DNA of 64,000 nucleotides from Voacanga thouarsii (GCA_026120185.1 JANUWF010001481.1:749001-813000), one strand, 5' to 3'. Shown: positions 43,473 to 55,095, counted from the stretch's first letter. Made by a program: numbers and translations. Notes: generated by a model from the sequence alone, not told the origin.

Positions 43473-45506
43473 TGTTGGATTGTATGCCCTTTTAGACTAG
43501 GTTTCTGATGTAAAATCAAATATTTTAATAAAAAAATTTATTTTCAGAAATTATTTGTGAATTTACTTTTTGTTTGTGCACGATTTTCGTTTGAAACAGA
43601 CCCATTGTGTTTAAATAAGTGATCCATGTGAATGGTGGTCTTTCACAGTAAGGTATGGATCATGGCTTATTTAACACATAAACTTTTGTTCTTAACATAT
43701 TGATGAGACTGGGAATCTCATCATGTTTAGGTTATTATGTTATGAATTCCAATGGCTTACCTTTAGCCAGTGGGTAGTCCACTCACTTCATGACATAAGC
43801 GTATTTCGAATACGTAGAACAGGACCTGTAGTAGTGGTTTTTCAAAGTACTATATGGTAGAAACCTAGACTACTACCGCTACAGCGTGGACTAGTACTCT
43901 ACGACTTGAGTATGAGCTGGTGGTCTGGTGAAGCTGGGAGCATATACTTTTATTTGCTATAGTTGAGGTTCTATCGTAGGGCCAATATACTTGCATGTTG
44001 GGTATGTGTGACTAGTTAGTTAAGACAGACTTATACAAGATAGTTTTTGCACTATATCGCCCCTTGTGGTTGTCCGAATGGTCTAAAATGTCCAGGGCCC
44101 TGGGAAACATGACTTGGATGTTTGCTTTAGGGTAGCTCCCTTGGAAAGCGGAAACACTCCAGGAAGTCATGGATCATTGGACTAGAAGCCTAAGGATGGT
44201 AGATGTCATTTAGAGGGGTGTTAGTACACTTCTTCCTCTCTAAATGTACGGCGATGTGTAGAAGGGTATTTTAGTCATTTCACCTGTAGGTCGGAGACTT
44301 TGCTAATGCAGCATTGTCCTTGGGGTCATTATTTCCTTATGGTGATATTAGGAAATATTTAAAATGCAAAATACAGCTATTTATATAGCAAGGGTATTTC
44401 GGTCATTTTAGCAACCAATGCGATGTGTCTTTTTGGTCCTCGGAATAGCCCGTAAGTCCTAACTAATTTTGGGTTGAGAAATTGGCCTCAGTTGAAGAGG
44501 ATTTTATTTTATTTGATTTTATTTGATTTTATTCCGGATGTCTAATTTATTATTAGACTGGAATAAAATAAATAAATAAAATAAAATAAAATAGGAGTTG
44601 AGAGAAATTAATTATCTAGTTTAATTGGTTAATTAATTATTCAGGGCCTAGGTCCAGTATGAATAATTAGAAAATTAACCTGGGCTTAAACTAGGGGAAA
44701 TAATTAATGTTTAATTATTTATTGGGTTATTTATATAGGCCCAAGAAATAAATAATTAAAGATTAATTATTTTGGTTCATTTGGGCTCATTAATTATTTA
44801 TTGGGTTATTTATATAAGCACAGGAAATAAATAATTAATATTTATTATTTTGGGCCTTTTGGGTCCAAGGAAAATAATAAATATTTTTCCGGCCCAATAG
44901 CTTGGACCTTAGGGCTTTTTCCAGATACGGTTAACAAGAGTTTAGGGTTAGGCCAAACAGATTCTCAGGATAACATCCGGGTGTTTTGAAATATGAAATC
45001 CCAAGGATATGTTTATCAGATAATGAGAGACCTAGTTTTGGCTAACCGATAGACTAGTCTCTGGTAGAAAAAAAACCTAATCCTCCTAAGCTTATCAGAG
45101 CCTTACGTGAGTCTCTCTCTCTCAACGTCTCTCTCCTTCCTTTGGGTTTACTCCTTGTTCTTTGCTAACCAATAGCAAGTGAACCAAGGAGAATTGAGAC
45201 CGTTCCTCTTAACCATAGTGTTCACCGACTAGAGGTTAGGCTGAGGAATATTTCGAGAGGTAGAAAGCTTAGCGTTGATGCAAACAAGGTGAAGTAGAAG
45301 GCTAGCGGGTGTTCAACCGGAAGCTTCTTCAAGTGGACAAGGCGAGGCGATTCCAGTCGTTCAATCCGCTCCTACTCAACCTAGAAGGGTTAAGGAGAGC
45401 AAATGTATGATCTTCACGCTTCCGTGTGGCCTCTAAGGCTTGGTTTTATTTTTCTCTAAATTTTTTTCCCGTGACTGCACATGCTCTCTGTTTTTCGGTT
45501 CCCTCA
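43473..45506 (+). mobile_element. 3' LTR-D of copia 1
   Basis: Same ends as the 5' LTR. It carries a few small length changes (an extra TTATTTGATTT unit near 44520, a longer AAATAAAATA run near 44580) and scattered transitions, among them C/T at 43490 and G/A at 43508. Confidence 0.95.
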
Positions 45507-45511
45507 CATTG
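45507..45511. repeat. Target-site duplication CATTG, right copy
   Basis: Matches 35719-35723. On the gypsy minus strand it lies within an Asn/Asp codon stretch of integrase. Confidence 0.95.
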
Positions 45512-45913
45512 GTGGGTAAGGCTTGGGCTTCTACCCTTTTAGAGACATAATCCACTGCCACTAAGATATATTTATTCCCTAAAAAACTAGGAAAAGGTCC
45601 CATGAAGTCTATGCCCCAACAGTCAAATACTTCACACGCTTGGAAAATTTGTAATAGCATCTCATTAGATTTAGAAAGGTTACCTGTACGTTGACACATA
45701 TCACAACTTTGGATAAATCTGTGGGCATCTTTAAATAATGTGGGCCAATAGAATCCGACGTCTAGCACCTTTCGTGCAGTGTTGTTGGCTTAGTATTGTC
45801 CTCTAGCAAGCAAGGCCTTCATGACAATGTCGAAGAATATCTTCCCCTTCCCTAGCATCCACACACCTCCGAACGATTTGGTCCGCACAACACTTAAACA
45901 AATATGGGTCATC
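45512..45913 (-). pseudogene. pol: Integrase N-terminal half of the LTR-A gypsy element
   Basis: On the minus strand, a degraded start around 45790-45910 in more than one frame, then [20 protein letters not shown] and [10 protein letters not shown] (zinc-binding Cys pair). The core start is [20 protein letters not shown] (first catalytic Asp) and [20 protein letters not shown]. The open frame appears to run on into the copia LTR (to 45433), but those residues are LTR-encoded noise. The frame resumes correctly at 35718. Confidence 0.85.
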
Positions 45914-46355
45914 CTAAAAGTAATGCCGTACATCAGAGAGGAATCTCTTCTTTTGATGCTTCGTGAGGTCTTTTGGCATAATTCTTGTAGCCAAGTAGTT
46001 AGCAAAGTCGGCAAACCATGGTGTGGTTGGGATCTCACCTTCTATGAGCAAAAGTTGCTCGTCCAGAAAAGCGTCATCAATGTTTTCTTCTAGCAAGGAT
46101 TCTAGGTGTGTATTATCCAATCTTAACAGGTGATCTGCAGCCAAGTTTTCTGCCCCTTTTTTGTCTCTAATCTCCAAATCAAATTCCTGCAATAATAGAA
46201 CCCATCTTTTCAATCTTGGTTTGGAATCATGTTTGGTTAGTAGGTACTTCAGGGCTGAATGGTCCGTATATACAATGACTTTGGACAAAATAAGATAAGA
46301 GCGGAATTTATCAAAGGCAAACACTATGGCTAGCAATTCTTTCTCGGTTGGGGGA
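45914..46355 (-). pseudogene. pol: RNase H of the LTR-A gypsy element
   Basis: The minus-strand open frame [40 protein letters not shown] and [20 protein letters not shown] is the RNase H of the RT-RNaseH unit, with the Asp of YTDH present. Its N-terminal third (including the first catalytic Asp) is missing because the frame begins abruptly at the deletion junction near 46350. After the domain come linker residues to 45914 that lead into integrase. Confidence 0.85.
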
Positions 46356-46877
46356 GTGGTCTTTTCTAGTGGCTTTGTTTAACATCCTATAATCTATGCA
46401 AAATCTCCACCCCGTGACCAATCTCATGGGGACTAATTCATTTTTATCGTTGGGGCTCACCCTCATTCCTCCCTTATTTGGCACCATTTGAGTAGGACTT
46501 ACCTAACTGCTATCTGAAATAGGGTAAATGATGCTAGAATCTAAGAGCTTAACCACCTCACCTTTTACCACTTCACTCATATGTGGGTTCAACCTGCGTT
46601 AGGGTTGAACTATGGGTTTTGCATTTTCTTCCATCAAGATCTTATGTGTGCAAAAAGATGGACCAATGCCTTTAATATCAGTGATCTTCCAAGCTATCAC
46701 TCTTTTATATTTTTCCAACATGCTTACCAACTTGGTTTTTTGTTCTGGCTTGAGATTTTTGGCAATGATGATAGGTAACTTACGATCCTTAGCCAAGAAC
46801 ACATATTCCAAATGCTCAGGTAGGTCCTTTAAGTCCACTTCGGGAGGATTGTCTATAGATGATTTTATTCTCCCCAA
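46356..46877 (-). pseudogene. pol: Reverse transcriptase with its catalytic core deleted
   Basis: On the minus strand: VDLKDLPEHLEYVFLAKDRK, KYKRVIAWKITDIKGIGPSF and CTHKILMEENAKPIVQP, followed after a frameshift at about 46595 by LNPHMSEVVKGEVVKLLDSS. After a stop come VPNKGGM and [19 protein letters not shown]. At about 46350-46360 the text jumps straight to the [13 protein letters not shown] of RNase H. The palm with the catalytic Asp pair is absent, so several hundred bp were lost. A short CCACTCCC-like match at the junction suggests deletion by microhomology. Confidence 0.85.
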
Positions 46878-46901
46878 ACTGCGTTTTTCTATGTCTAAAT
46901 T

Positions 46902-47462
46902 CTACATCCCATCCTTGTTATGAGATTCCTCTGGATATGCCATTGATGTTTCCATTAATTCCCCCTCAATAGATTCCTGCATCAACTCAAAAATTGGTTT
47001 GTCAAGAATATCAACTCTTAGACACAAATCATGAGAAGTCATAGGTTGTTGCATGCTCTTATAGATTTGAATTATGACTTCCTCATCCCCAACCCTTAGT
47101 GTTAATCTCCCCCCATGGACGTCAATTAATGTTTTTGCAGTAGCTAAGAAGGGCCTACCTAAGATTAAGGGGACTTTAGAATCTTCGTCCATGTCAAGAA
47201 TAACAAAATTCACAGGAAATATGAATTTATCAACTTTTACCAACACATCTTCAATGATGCCCCTAGGGTATTTGATAGAGCGATCCGCAAGTTGAATACT
47301 CATCCTAGTGGGCTGTGGTTCTCCTAGGCCTAGTCTTTTAAATGTTTTATATGGTAGTAAATTAATGCTAGCACCTAGGTCAGCTAGTGCATTACAAACA
47401 TGAAGAGTGCTAATTAGACATGGGATAAAGAAACTCCCTGGATCTTTTACTTTTTGAGGCAA
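46902..47462 (-). pseudogene. pol: Protease of the LTR-A gypsy element (open frame)
   Basis: A minus-strand frame of 186 codons. GSFFIPCLISTLHVCNALAD then ADLGASINLLPYKTF holds the catalytic Asp in the form DLGAS that is characteristic of Athila/Tat elements. VPLILGRPFLATAKTLIDVH forms the conserved second half (ILGRPFL). The C-terminal tail is acidic and leads to the RT entry at 46877. The domain seems complete, but a stop separates it from gag. Confidence 0.85.
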
Positions 47463-48060
47463 ACTTGAGTTGTCCTACAAGATGGCTGAGCATTCTTCGT
47501 TGAGGACTACTGTAGACAATTCTTCCAGTTACTTTTTGTTGACAAGCATACTTTTGAGGAACTTGGCATATTTGGGCATGTGGATTAAAGCTTCACTGAG
47601 GGGGATGTTTATGTGCAATTGTTTAAATACCTCTAGGAATTTGTTGAACTGGGCGTCTTTTCGGGCCTTGTGTAGACGAGCAGGGTATAGTATGTTAGGC
47701 TGAAAAGTGGGTTTTTCAGGAGGTGGACAGGGGATAGCTGGCGCCGGTTCCAGTGCTTCAGCCGGCGCTGGTTCTCTTCTTCCAGCCGGCGTCGGCCCTC
47801 ATCTATTATACTATCTAGCAATTCTTTTCCACTTCGCAATGTGATAGCAGCTGTTTCCATACTGGCTAATGGTGTGAATTCATGAGATTTTATTACCATA
47901 TCCGTCAAAAACCAGATTTATTGTTCCATGTTGCGGATCATTGCTTCGAATTTTTCGAAGGTGGAATCGATTTCTTGGAAACGCCTCGTGACATGCCCTA
48001 CGAATTTACCAACTAAGGTTTCAAGCTCTGTTGATTCTGGTGCTGTGAGTGTTCCTCCGA
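47463..48060 (-). pseudogene. gag: Gag-protease linker with ITLRSGKEL motif
   Basis: Minus strand: a segment around 47935-48055 with LETLVGKFVGHVTRRFQEID and FEKFEAMIRNMEQ, a stop, then MTDMVIKSHEFTPLASMETA and AAITLRSGKELLD, the sequence that in Athila/Tat elements lies between gag and protease. At 47737-47793 three GGCGCC-type hexamers with exact 24-bp steps are read through as RRRLEEENQRRLKHWNRRQL, so the Arg/Leu repeat is the translated minisatellite. A frame break occurs at about 47633 and stops follow before the protease. Confidence 0.75.
47740..47793. repeat. Three GGCGCC-type palindromes in exact 24-bp steps
   Basis: GGCGCC at 47740, GGCGCT at 47764 and GGCGTC at 47788. This is the only triple array seen, and it lies within a coding frame. 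Confidence 0.9.
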
Positions 48061-48170
48061 GGCATAATGGGAGTACTGCTCCCTGTTGGACCTCCTTAGA
48101 TCCTAGTTCGCCAAGTCTCCTAAATAAGGAGATGAGTTAGATAGGAAAATTACAAAAATACGCAGTTAGT

Positions 48171-49303
48171 TTAAAAGACGTAGTTCAAGTTGGTTAGGTT
48201 AGCTTGCCGTCGTGCCATATCTTCCATAGTACCCTGCAAGCATAGGAGCACCTCCATTTGCTGGTCGAGGCGCCCCAATACGGTGGTCTCAAAGTCAATC
48301 CGGGAGTGGGATTGAAAATGGCCAGCTCTAGCACGTGCCGGTGGCGGCGGCTGCTCCTCTTCCGCTGTAGGTGGCCTTTCCTGACCGGGATGTTTGACCT
48401 CGAAGGGAGTGAGCCATTTCTTCAACTCCGGGCTGTATTTGTATCCGCAACTCATAAGAGTGTGCTCAGTGACCATATCGTGCTTAGTGGTAGCCTCCAT
48501 GAGTTCTCCCTCAAGACTCACCCCAAAGTCCTTTAGAATCTTCATTATAACCAAGGGAAAAATAAAGGCTTTTGTGAAAAGACGTTGATGAACAACCTCC
48601 CTAATAGATTGGATGATCAAAGAGGTAAGAGGGATAGGTAATGTTTTCATCATCCGGTGTAGAATATAATTGCCAATAAGCCTAGTTTCATTGAAACCAT
48701 TAGCACGGGAACAACATTAAACCCAAACATGTACACTAGCGCGTGAAAGTTGGCTGCCAAGTCATTGTTGGAATAGAAACTGTTAGCTTGGAAGGCATTA
48801 TGCTTATATAAGCTTAGGGTTGCTCGCGTCCCCCTAACATCCCAATTTGGGTCCGAAAGAATCTTTTGATTATTCACATCAATCCCTTGCCAAGTATCAT
48901 CGTCATAAACTGGGAGGAGGTGAGATAATTGGTTTTGAGTGATGACAATAGGAACTCCTTTCACTCTTGTTTCAATATGCGGAAGATGTTTATTACCTTT
49001 GTGCGTTATATTAGCATAGAATTCCTTGACAAGCACGGGGCAAAACTTCCCTTTCAATTGCACTATGGATCCTCAACCTAGTCGTCTAAACATCATTCCT
49101 AATTTAAGTGCCCGGTCTAAGGTGGGGGAGAAAGTATGCTCAACAATAATCTTATTTGAAGCTCTCCTACTATACCATTCCTCACAGAAGGCATCGACAA
49201 ACTCAGTATGTCTAAGAGATAAGGGATCAACAGATGATGGAACTGAGGACGTGGAAGGTCTCGCCTTTTTAGATGGTTGACTCCTTACTCTAGACATGGT
49301 CAC
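48171..49303 (-). pseudogene. Extra ORF with a putative plant transposon protein domain
   Basis: Three overlapping minus-strand frames (49303-49073, 49063-48650, 48653-48171) form one eroded protein of about 375 residues. It begins MTMSRVRSQPSKKARPSTSS and continues FCEEWYSRRASNKIIVEHTF, then VKEFYANITHKGNKHLPHIE and RVKGVPIVITQNQLSHLLPV. After YDDDTWQGIDV comes a hydrophobic stretch, and the tail is Pro/Glu-rich. The middle resembles the domain called putative plant transposon protein, often found in retroelement ORFs upstream of a protease; I assign it by its general look only. It stands between a gag end (50.3 kb) and the ITLRSGKEL linker, where most Athila/Tat elements have no extra ORF. 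Confidence 0.5.
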
Positions 49304-50240
49304 AGAAGGAATGGAGTACTAAGAAGAGAGAACAGATACGCTCAATCACTGAAGAGAGTATAGCTATCCCTACACAGATATATCTCAAATTTCACACAAC
49401 CCTCAACCAAGCTCACAATCCACAAACCACAACTCCTTCAATGTATATAAACTCCAACACCCAATTCAATCAACCACTTTCACCCAATGCAACACAACCT
49501 GCACAATGCATGTAAAAGTCCACTGTAAAGCATAACTTGTGCTGATATCCTTAAGGCATGCTAGTAAACATGATCATGTGAATGAAGGCAATGGTATTAT
49601 GCGATCAATAATGCAGTTTGAATAGATTCAAGTGTCACCAATAACCATAATTCTAGCCCGAGCTATATGAATTCTTGAATGATAACAAGCATGAATCAAG
49701 TAATGCAGGCTCAATAACTCCTAAGGTAATCTAATGAATGAAACCCAAGTAGGAATGCACAATAATAGAATATATAATTCCCAATTTTCGGCCAAAGCTG
49801 TCCCTATAATTAGAAAAAAATCAATTCCATTAATTTAACCGTAGGACTTAAATAAAAATCATACCTTTAGGCTCATATATGCATGGGCAAGCAAAAGATG
49901 CAAGCTTTTTGCGAAAATATACTCCTTTTGCTTATGGTTTGAATGTGCTATTGTTGTGAAAAATTAAATCTTTTGATGTGTTTGATTTGTAGGATCAATA
50001 AAAAAGAAGGTAAGAGATGTTATGGAGGTGTTTAGAAGTTGAAAAATCAAACTTTGGGCGCTAATGGATATGAAGCCGGCGCGGGCTTGAGAGGATTTGC
50101 GAGGGAGAAGGGAGGTTTTGAAGAAAAAGTAGCCAAAATGGCCCTTTAATTATGTTCCTCTTGACAGGAACCGGCGCCGACCCGGATCTTGGAACTGGCG
50201 CAGGCTCTGTTCTGTCCGGTTCAATTTTTTTTTTTTAAAT
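49304..50240. other. Gene-free stretch between the extra ORF and the gag end
   Basis: No protein is recognised. It contains a GGCGCC-type pair at 50173 and 50197 (24 bp), a single GCCGGCGCGGGC at 50074, and a run of 13 T at 50225-50238 just before the gag fragment. It may be the remnant of a U3 or LTR that belonged to the extra ORF. Confidence 0.4.
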
Positions 50241-50737
50241 GAAAATGTAAAAACACACGGATTCTGAATAAAAATACTATAAATTAAAAATTACCCTTAA
50301 AAAAAATGAAAAGTAAAGAGAAGAGAAAAGAACTGCTTCAAGGTTTTCCACGGTTGTGGTCCCGTCAAGGTTTTCCACGGTTGTGGTCCCGTGGATTTTC
50401 TTTTGTATTCCATGGTAGTGTTCCTGCTTGACGATCCCCCATGAGTTTGGCTAGTTGACCAATCTGGTTTTCTAAGTTGTGCATGGAAGCCTCTATGTTC
50501 ATTGTTGTCGCATCGACTCATTGGAACTTAGCCTCCGTGGTACTTACCAATTGGCCAATCAATTTGGTGGTTTTTGACGTGCTGCCGTGGTGTTTATGGA
50601 ATTTGGATTCCTTTGGTTACTTTCAAAATTGAACGAACTTTGCCTAGTTGGATTCCCATTGCTCCAAGAGAAATTAGAGTGATTTCTCCAGCCAGGATTA
50701 TATGTAGAGCTATATAGATTGTTACCTGGCCGGACAT
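50241..50737 (-). pseudogene. gag: Gag C-terminal part of the LTR-A gypsy element
   Basis: Minus strand: YSSTYNPGWRNHSNFSWSNG and NPTRQSSFNF, a hallmark of Athila/Tat gag, then LENQIGQLAKLMGDRQAGTL and PWNTKENP. The frame is shared with the gag N-terminal part at 57707-58698, from which it was separated by the solo LTR-A. One stop interrupts it near 50520. Below 50340 the sequence is AT-rich and non-coding. Confidence 0.75.
50733..50737. repeat. Target-site duplication GACAT, left copy
   Basis: GACAT at 50733-50737 and at 57702-57706 flank the solo LTR-A. GACAT also precedes the duplicate LTR at 31739-31743. Confidence 0.85.
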
Positions 50738-51487
50738 TGATGGTTTGGATTTGGGCATAAAAATCATAGAAAATCTAAGCACATTCCCAATAAAGTATAA
50801 ATTAAAACGTTGGACCTAAATCACACATATGAGCAAGCGTACTCATCATTACTGAGTATAGGGTTCAAACGAGTGTCGATCCTCAAGGAACAAGTAAACA
50901 TTAATTACCCCTCTTTCATTGTTTAACCGACTCAACAAAGTGAAAATCAAATAAAAAGGAAAACTAAAAAGAAAATAAAATAAAAATATGTAAATGTCAA
51001 GGATGGAGAAGTATGCAACTCAAACCATTGATTAGACAATCATGATCTTCAAGAACTTAACCATTATCATAATCAATCATTCTCTCGGCACCATGAAGGA
51101 TTAAGGTAAATTAGCATCACTTGGTCTATCTCAACTAGTTACTACCTTCTAGATAAATTAGCATCACTTGGTCTGTCTCAACTAATTCATCCAAAAGATG
51201 CATTAAACACAATCCTTAATTAAATTTCCGTGGTCTGGCAAATTTAAAAGATGAAATTAATCAATGAATCCTTGGTCTAGCAAACATCATTAACCTTTAA
51301 TTACTCAATCCTCAGCAATTAACCTCTTTGGTCTAGCAAGTTAACAGTCAATGAATGCGAAAATTAATCAATTACAACCATCATCAACCTCTTTGGTCTA
51401 GCAAGTTAACAATAGAAACAACCAACTAATCTCGAAATATGCCCAAGTAATTAAATACCAAGAAGAACAGTCAATTAATCAAAAGAT

Positions 51488-51492
51488 CAAAT
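51488..51492. repeat. Target-site duplication CAAAT, left copy
   Basis: Identical to 56905-56909. The unoccupied sequence GATCAAATAACTC is seen in the LTR-A copies at 32477 and 59715. Confidence 0.9.
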
Positions 51493-53533
51493 TGATGGAA
51501 AACGAGAAACAGGGGCATGCTCTGTACGTTTAAAAAAAATTGGAGAAAAATAAAACACGAGCCTTAGAGGCAATGCCGAAGCGTGAAGATCATACCTTTG
51601 CGTTCCTTAACCCTCCTAGGTTACGTAGGAATAGATTGAACAGCTGGAATTGCCTCGCTTTGCACACTTGAAGGAGCTTCCGGTTGAACACCCGCTAGCC
51701 TTCTACTTCTCCTTGTTTGCATTAACGCTTAGCTCTCCAGCTCTCGGGATATTCCTCAGCCTAACCTCTAGTTGGTGAACACTATGGTGAAGAGGAACGA
51801 TCTCAAAACTTCTTGGTTCTTTTGCTATTGATTATCAAAGAACAAGAAGAAACCACAGAGGAGGGAGAGGGAAAAACGTGAGCTGCCAGAGAGAGAGAGA
51901 CGTGAGTCTTGTGAGGCTAGGAAAAAAATTCGGGTTTTTCTTTTCCAAATAGTTGTTTATAAGTTAGCCTAAACTAGGTCTCTCAATATCTGATAAACAT
52001 ATCCCCGGGATTTCAAAACACCCGGATGCTATCCTGAGAATCAGTTTGGCCTAACCCTAAACTCCTCTTGACCGTATCTGGAAAAAATCCTAAGGTCCAA
52101 GCTATTGGGCCAGAAAAATATTTATTATTTTTCTTGGACCCAAAAGGCCCAAAATAATAAATATTAATTATTTATTTCCTGGGCTTACATAAGTAACCCA
52201 ATAAATAATTAATGAGCCCAAATGAACCATAATAATTAATCTTTAATTATTTATTTCTTGGGCCTATATAAATAACCCAATAAATAATTAAACATTAATT
52301 ATTTCCCTTAGTTTAAGCCCAGGTTAATTTCTTAATTATTCATACTGGACCTAGGTCCTGAATAATTAATTAACCAAATAAACTAGATAATTAATTTCTC
52401 TCAACTCCTATTTTATTTATTTATTTATTTTATTCCAGTCCAATAATAAATTAGACTTCCTGAATAAAATAAAATAAAACAAAATAAAATAAAATCCTCT
52501 TCAACTGAGACCAATTCCTCAACCCAAAAGTAGTTAGGACTTACGGGCTATCCCGAGGACCAAAAAGACACATCGTCTTGGCTGCTAAAATGACCAAAAT
52601 ACCCCTGCTATATATAAATAGCTGTATTTTGTATTTTAAATATTTCCTAATATCACCATAAGAAAATAATGACCCTAAGGACAATGCTGTATTCGCAAAG
52701 TCTCCGACCTACAAGTGAAATGACTAAAATACCCCTCTACACATCGTCGTACATTTAGAGAGGAAGAAGTGTACTAACACCCCTCTAAATGACATCTACC
52801 ATCCTTAGGCTTCTAGTCCAATGATCCACGACTTCCTGGAGTGATTTCGCTTTCCAAGGGAGCTACCCTAAAGCAAACATCCAAGTCATGTTTCCTAGGG
52901 CCCTGGATAATTTAGACCATTCGGACAATCACAAGGGGCGATATAGTGCAGAAACTATCTTGTATAAGTCTGTCTTAACTAACTAGTCACACATACCCAA
53001 CATGCAAGTATATTTGCCCTACGATAGAACCTCAACTACAGCAAATCAAACTATATGCTTCCAACTTCGCCAGACCACCAACTCATACTCAAGTCGTAGA
53101 GTCCTAGTCCACACTGTAGCGGTAATAGTCTAGGTTTCTACCATATAGTACTTTGAGAAACCACTACTACAGGTCATGTTCTACGTATTCGAAATACGCT
53201 TATGTCATGAAGTGAGTGGACTACCCGCTGGCTAAAGGTAAGTCATTCCCCATTTGGAATTCATAACATAATAACCTAAACATGATGAGGTTCCCAGTCT
53301 CATCAATAGGTTAAGAACAAATGTTTATGTATTAAATAACCCGTGATCCATACCTTACTGTGAAAGACCACCATTCACATGGATCACTTATTTAAACACA
53401 ATGGGTCTGCTCCAAACGAAAATCGTGCACAAACAAAAAGTAAATTCACAAACAATTTCTAAAAATAAATTCTTTTATTAAAATATTCGATTTTACATCA
53501 GAAACCTAGTATAAGAGGGCATACAATCCAACA
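51493..53533 (-). mobile_element. 3' LTR-D of copia 2
   Basis: About 2041 bp, beginning at 53533 with TGTTGGATTG on the minus strand. Same hairpin units and AAATAAAATA runs as copia 1, but more divergent from it than the two copia 1 LTRs are from each other. Confidence 0.9.
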
Positions 53534-53545
53534 ATCTCCCACTTG
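53534..53545 (-). other. Polypurine tract of copia 2
   Basis: The minus strand reads CAAGTGGGAGAT, identical to copia 1. Confidence 0.85.
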
Positions 53546-53555
53546 CACTCTAAGA

Positions 53556-54000
53556 CTAGGTAAGTCCATAGGTGCCCACCCCTATGGTGTCTAAGTGTCT
53601 CTTGAAGACTCTCTCAGCCAAAGGCTTGGTGAATGAGTCTGCTAGATTGTTTTTTGAGGTAATATGCTCCACCACGACTTCCCGTCTCTGGATGAAATCC
53701 CGGATCAGGTGGTACTTCCTCTCGATGTGTTTCCCCTTCTTGTGGTTCCGAGGCTCCTTAGATTGTGATACTGCTCCAGTGTTGTCGTAATACATCACAA
53801 CCGGCCTGTCCATATGTGGTACGACTCCAAGTTATGAAAGAAACTTCCGGAGCCAGACTGCTTCCTTGGATGCCTCCAAAGCAGCCACATACTCAGCTTC
53901 CATGGTTGAGTCAGCAATACAAGACTGCTTAATACTCCTCCATGAAATTGCTCCCCAGACAAGGTGAAGACATATCCACTAGTGAATTTTCTCTCATCCT
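53556..54000 (-). pseudogene. pol: Copia 2 RNase H (frameshifted)
   Basis: On the minus strand the last part is open: DRPVVMYYDNTGAVSQSKEP, HIERKYHLIRDFIQRREVVV and NLADSFTKPLAERVFKRHL. The Cys of the CDN motif of copia 1 is Tyr here, and the Asp is kept. A one-base loss at about 53957 (a shortened G run after FTLSG) shifts the region with the catalytic Glu out of frame. At that place copia 2 has the TGG codon that is TGA in copia 1. Confidence 0.85.
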
Positions 54001-55095
54001 TATCCGCCTGGAAGTCTGAGTCTGTGTATCTTGTAGGAACCAAATCATCAGCCCTGTAAACCAGCATATAATCTCTCGTTCCCTTGAGGTACTTGAGAAT
54101 ATGCTTTACAGCTTGCGCTTGCCAATGAACCTCCCCTGGGTTTGACTGATATCTGCTAACTAAGCCCACGGCAAAGCAGATATCTGGCCTAGTACATAGC
54201 ATGGCGTACATGAGACTTCCCACAGCCGAAGCGTAGGGAATCCTACTCATTCTGGCCTTTTCTTCTTGAGACTTAGGACAGTCCTTCGAAGAAAATGACA
54301 ACCCATGTCTACAAGGGATTAGAGCTCCCTTGCATGAGTCCATGCTGTACTTGGCCAATATCTTGTCTATGTATGTCGCTTGGGATAACCCTAACATTCT
54401 CTGCTTCCTATTTCTAAGAAGCCTAATCCCGAGAATGTAGCTGGCTTCTCCCAAGTCCTTCATACTAAATTGACTAGACAGCTAAACCTTTGTAGATGAC
54501 AATGTCCCTACATCATTTCCAATGAGTAGAATGTCATCCACATAGAGGACAAGAAAAACCACATTAATGCCTTCAAGTTTCCTGTACACGCATGGTTCAT
54601 CTTCGTTTTGAATAAAACCATAAGACTTTACGGTCTCATCAAAACGAATGTTCCATGCTCTCGATGCCTGCTTAAGTCCATAAATGGACTTCTTAAGCTT
54701 GCAAACCATGTGTTCCTGGCCTTCAGCAATGAAGTCTTCCGGTTGGGACATATAGATGTCTTCGCTAAGATGGCCATTCAAGAATGCCGTCTTGACATCC
54801 ATTTGCCATATCTCGTAGTCATAGTGACAGGCGATGGCAAGGAGGATGCGGATGGATTTAAGCATGGATACCGGGGAAAAGGTTTCCTCATAGTCGATAC
54901 CTTCTTTCTGAGTATACCCTTTCACCACAAGCCGAGCTTTGAAGGTTTCCACCTTCCCATCCGCTCCTCTCTTCCTCTTGTATACCCACTTGCACCCAAT
55001 GGGTTTTATCCCTTCAGGTGAAGCTACAAGATCCCAAACCTGATTGAGGTACATAGACTCAATCTCGGCTTTCATTGCTTCATGCCACAGATTTG
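54001..55095 (-). pseudogene. pol: Copia 2 reverse transcriptase (one stop)
   Basis: Minus strand, same phrases as copia 1: NQVWDLVASPEGIKPIGCKW, WQMDVKTAFLNGHLSED and LVLYVDDILLIGNDVG with the YVDD box. A TAG at 54482-54484 replaces the TGG of copia 1 in KVWLSSQF. After it, FSMKDLGEASYILGIRLLRN and the rest are open. At 54120 a QAQA duplication adds six bases relative to copia 1. The 5' end breaks off at 55095, inside the conserved LWHEAMKAEIES region. Confidence 0.9.

Larger units (their letters stand above)
35724..45506 (+). mobile_element. Complete copia retrotransposon (LTR-D, Tork/Angela-like)
   Basis: 9783 bp with two LTRs (2020 and 2034 bp), PBS, polypurine tract and flanking CATTG. 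Coding order is gag, protease, integrase, RT, RNase H, the copia order. LTRs differ only at scattered positions, by eye about 2 percent and mostly transitions, so the insertion is fairly young. Yet the single long frame carries one frameshift and nine stops, so this copy was either moved in trans or was damaged quickly afterwards. It interrupts a gypsy integrase gene. Confidence 0.95.

Noticed and set aside
45790..46093. Frames on both strands next to the gypsy integrase
   Set aside because: They are alternative frames of the degraded integrase N-terminus and RNase H.
54608..55021. 137-codon plus-strand frame
   Set aside because: It is antisense to the copia 2 reverse transcriptase.
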